Below, piece by piece: positions 51,698 through 52,625 of a DNA stretch of 52,625 nucleotides; position 1 is the first letter of the stretch; every line of letters starts with the position of its first letter. Under the pieces are notes generated by a model. That model was given only the letters and a program-made list of their open reading frames with translations. It made no database searches and was not told where the DNA came from. Origin of the DNA: Candidatus Sumerlaeota bacterium (GTDB lineage: Bacteria; UBP6; UBA1177); the NCBI GenBank assembly GCA_007132725.1, contig SLOD01000084.1:1-52625 (forward strand), in the 5' to 3' direction. Both the position numbers and the translations under genes were made by a program.

Positions 51698-52625
51698 ATG
51701 AAACTGCTGATATTCATATTTACCATACTGATTTCCTGTACTGCATGTAATTCCAATAGTCAGAACCCCGATTCACCTGATTCAGACCCCGATTCACCTG
51801 ATTTAGACCATGATTCACATGATTTGCATGATTTGGATAAAGACACGGAAACGGTTGATGAGGAGCCTGATGAAGTACCCGATGAAACAGGGGAAGATGT
51901 ATTGAACTGTATTCCCGTTCCCGAAACAGGAGATGAACTCTGTTTCGGGGTGAGGGCGACAGGGGAGACCTGTTCACTTCCCGGAGATGGTATTTTCTTT
52001 ACGGATCATCTGATAGCTCAGAATGTGCCCGGCTATTATCTTCAAAGTCCTGTTGGAGTTAGTGATAGTTATTATTTTTATGTGCGTTCTTTTTCCGACC
52101 CCGGATCACACAGGATAATTTACCGTTGCAGCCGTAAAACAGGAAGGGAGGAGATAATTGTAGAAAACGATCCATCTATGGGAGATGATGGTTATTTAAG
52201 GACATTTGATGTTGAAGGAAAGTATATTGCATTTTCCTATCACTCCCTTCTTTTCCACGGTTCCCGTGATCAGACCTGTTACCTGGGTATAATGGACGGG
52301 GACTGGGAGCTGAAGCGGATAGCCGGATTTGAGAGTGACTGCTATGAACCGCAGATAAGGTGGCCTTTTGTCGCATACAGGAACCGCACCACGGGCTGGA
52401 TATTCATTTATGATATCCGTACCGGGGAGACCCGGATGCTTGAAGGGTTCAAAGCAAGCTATCACCATATTGATCAAGCCGGAAAAAAGATGTACATCAA
52501 TGCGGTTCCCGGTGACAGTGATGAATTTGTGGATCATTATCTGGGTAAAGGTCCTTTCCGTCCTGTCAAGACATTTAAAAACCTTACCAAGCGGTTCATC
52601 GTCGAGACATTAATTTTCTTACTAT
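51698..52625 (+). CDS. Lipoprotein with acidic linker and propeller-like domain, runs off the end
   Basis: An open frame of 309 codons from ATG 51698 with no stop before the window edge. The short signal peptide ends in ILISC (C14), a lipobox, with a second Cys three residues on. An Asp/Ser/Pro/His linker follows, built of 21-base repeats. The rest has repeated beta segments such as EGKYIAFSYHSLLF and RWPFVAYRNRTTGWIFIYDI, with Trp and Tyr at similar places, suggesting a beta-propeller of the TolB/WD type. Arg codons are often CGT, CGG or CGC, while neighbouring genes use AGA or AGG, and the GC content looks higher. A weak promoter may lie at 51640-51667. Confidence 0.75.
   Translation, partial: MKLLIFIFTILISCTACNSNSQNPDSPDSDPDSPDLDHDSHDLHDLDKDTETVDEEPDEVPDETGEDVLNCIPVPETGDELCFGVRATGETCSLPGDGIFFTDHLIAQNVPGYYLQSPVGVSDSYYFYVRSFSDPGSHRIIYRCSRKTGREEIIVENDPSMGDDGYLRTFDVEGKYIAFSYHSLLFHGSRDQTCYLGIMDGDWELKRIAGFESDCYEPQIRWPFVAYRNRTTGWIFIYDIRTGETRMLEGFKASYHHIDQAGKKMYINAVPGDSDEFVDHYLGKGPFRPVKTFKNLTKRFIVETLIFLL
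51766..51828 (+). repeat. Three tandem 21-base units in the lipoprotein linker
   Basis: Units at 51766-51786, 51787-51807 and 51808-51828 share a GATTCA-(C)-CTGATT core and encode Asp-rich heptads such as DSPDSDP. The first two differ by one base; the third is more diverged. Confidence 0.8.

Noticed and set aside
51720-51977. Minus-strand open frame opposite the last lipoprotein
   Set aside because: Its HVNH-like repeats are the antisense of the 21-base linker repeats; the plus frame has the signal peptide and lipobox.

Overview
The window reads as chromosomal DNA of a low-GC, two-membrane bacterium of deltaproteobacterial or Myxococcota-like character. The pointers are an MglA-type polarity GTPase, several secreted lipoproteins with long acidic Asp/Glu/Asn linkers behind the lipobox cysteine, a DUF4388-like protein, an E. 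coli-type CCA-adding enzyme with an HD domain, and a small beta-barrel protein ending in Phe. I cannot fix the lineage more closely from sequence alone. Arg is mostly AGA/AGG, many neighbours overlap by ATGA, and promoters repeatedly look like TTGA(C/A)N, 16-17 bases, TANNNT. I saw no rRNA, tRNA, CRISPR array, IS element or prophage. No gene-free stretch exceeds 300 bases.

Layout. 1-4.2 kb: partial msrA, a PrxQ/Bcp peroxiredoxin, a DUF4143-type AAA ATPase with its own promoter and a possible gene remnant behind it, and an orphan hybrid histidine kinase. 4.2-8.5 kb: a polyprenyl-phosphate sugar-1-phosphate transferase coupled to aspartokinase and diaminopimelate decarboxylase (wall precursors, lysine), then a small XRE-type regulator. 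8.5-13.1 kb: mglA, purB, a lipoprotein and mnmE. 13.2-23.8 kb is the origin neighbourhood: mnmG, rsmG with a perfect parS palindrome in its 5' coding end, a secreted protein, purE, tsaC, trmN6, an ABC-F ATPase, dnaA, an AT-rich intergenic oriC candidate, dnaN and recF. parA and parB are not in the window.

23.8-35.2 kb: sppA, cca, a dicarboxylate/glutamate-type symporter, a convergent NHL-repeat lipoprotein, then folP-cdaA-cdaR-glmM-acpS-HAD. That group joins folate, c-di-AMP, cell-wall sugar and ACP activation. 35.1-44.8 kb is more accessory: a DUF4412-like secreted protein, a GT-C glycosyltransferase with a perfect-consensus promoter, and a four-gene run of an unusual TPR/zinc-ribbon membrane protein, a DUF4388-like membrane protein, a Lon-like protease and a small PHA-granule-family-like protein, then an ankyrin lipoprotein. 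44.8-52.6 kb: a formylglycine-enzyme-like lipoprotein lacking the catalytic Cys, a small beta-barrel protein, dnaX, a second GT-C membrane protein, a Cys-rich lipoprotein with an internal duplication, and a lipoprotein running off the end with different codon use.

The best leads are the parS/oriC layout with dnaA at the tail of a metabolic operon, the shared lipoprotein architecture with a recurring C-x-(N/D)-G-x-W module, the uncharacterised four-gene membrane/Lon cluster, the Cys-rich duplicated lipoprotein and a possible dnaX frameshift site.
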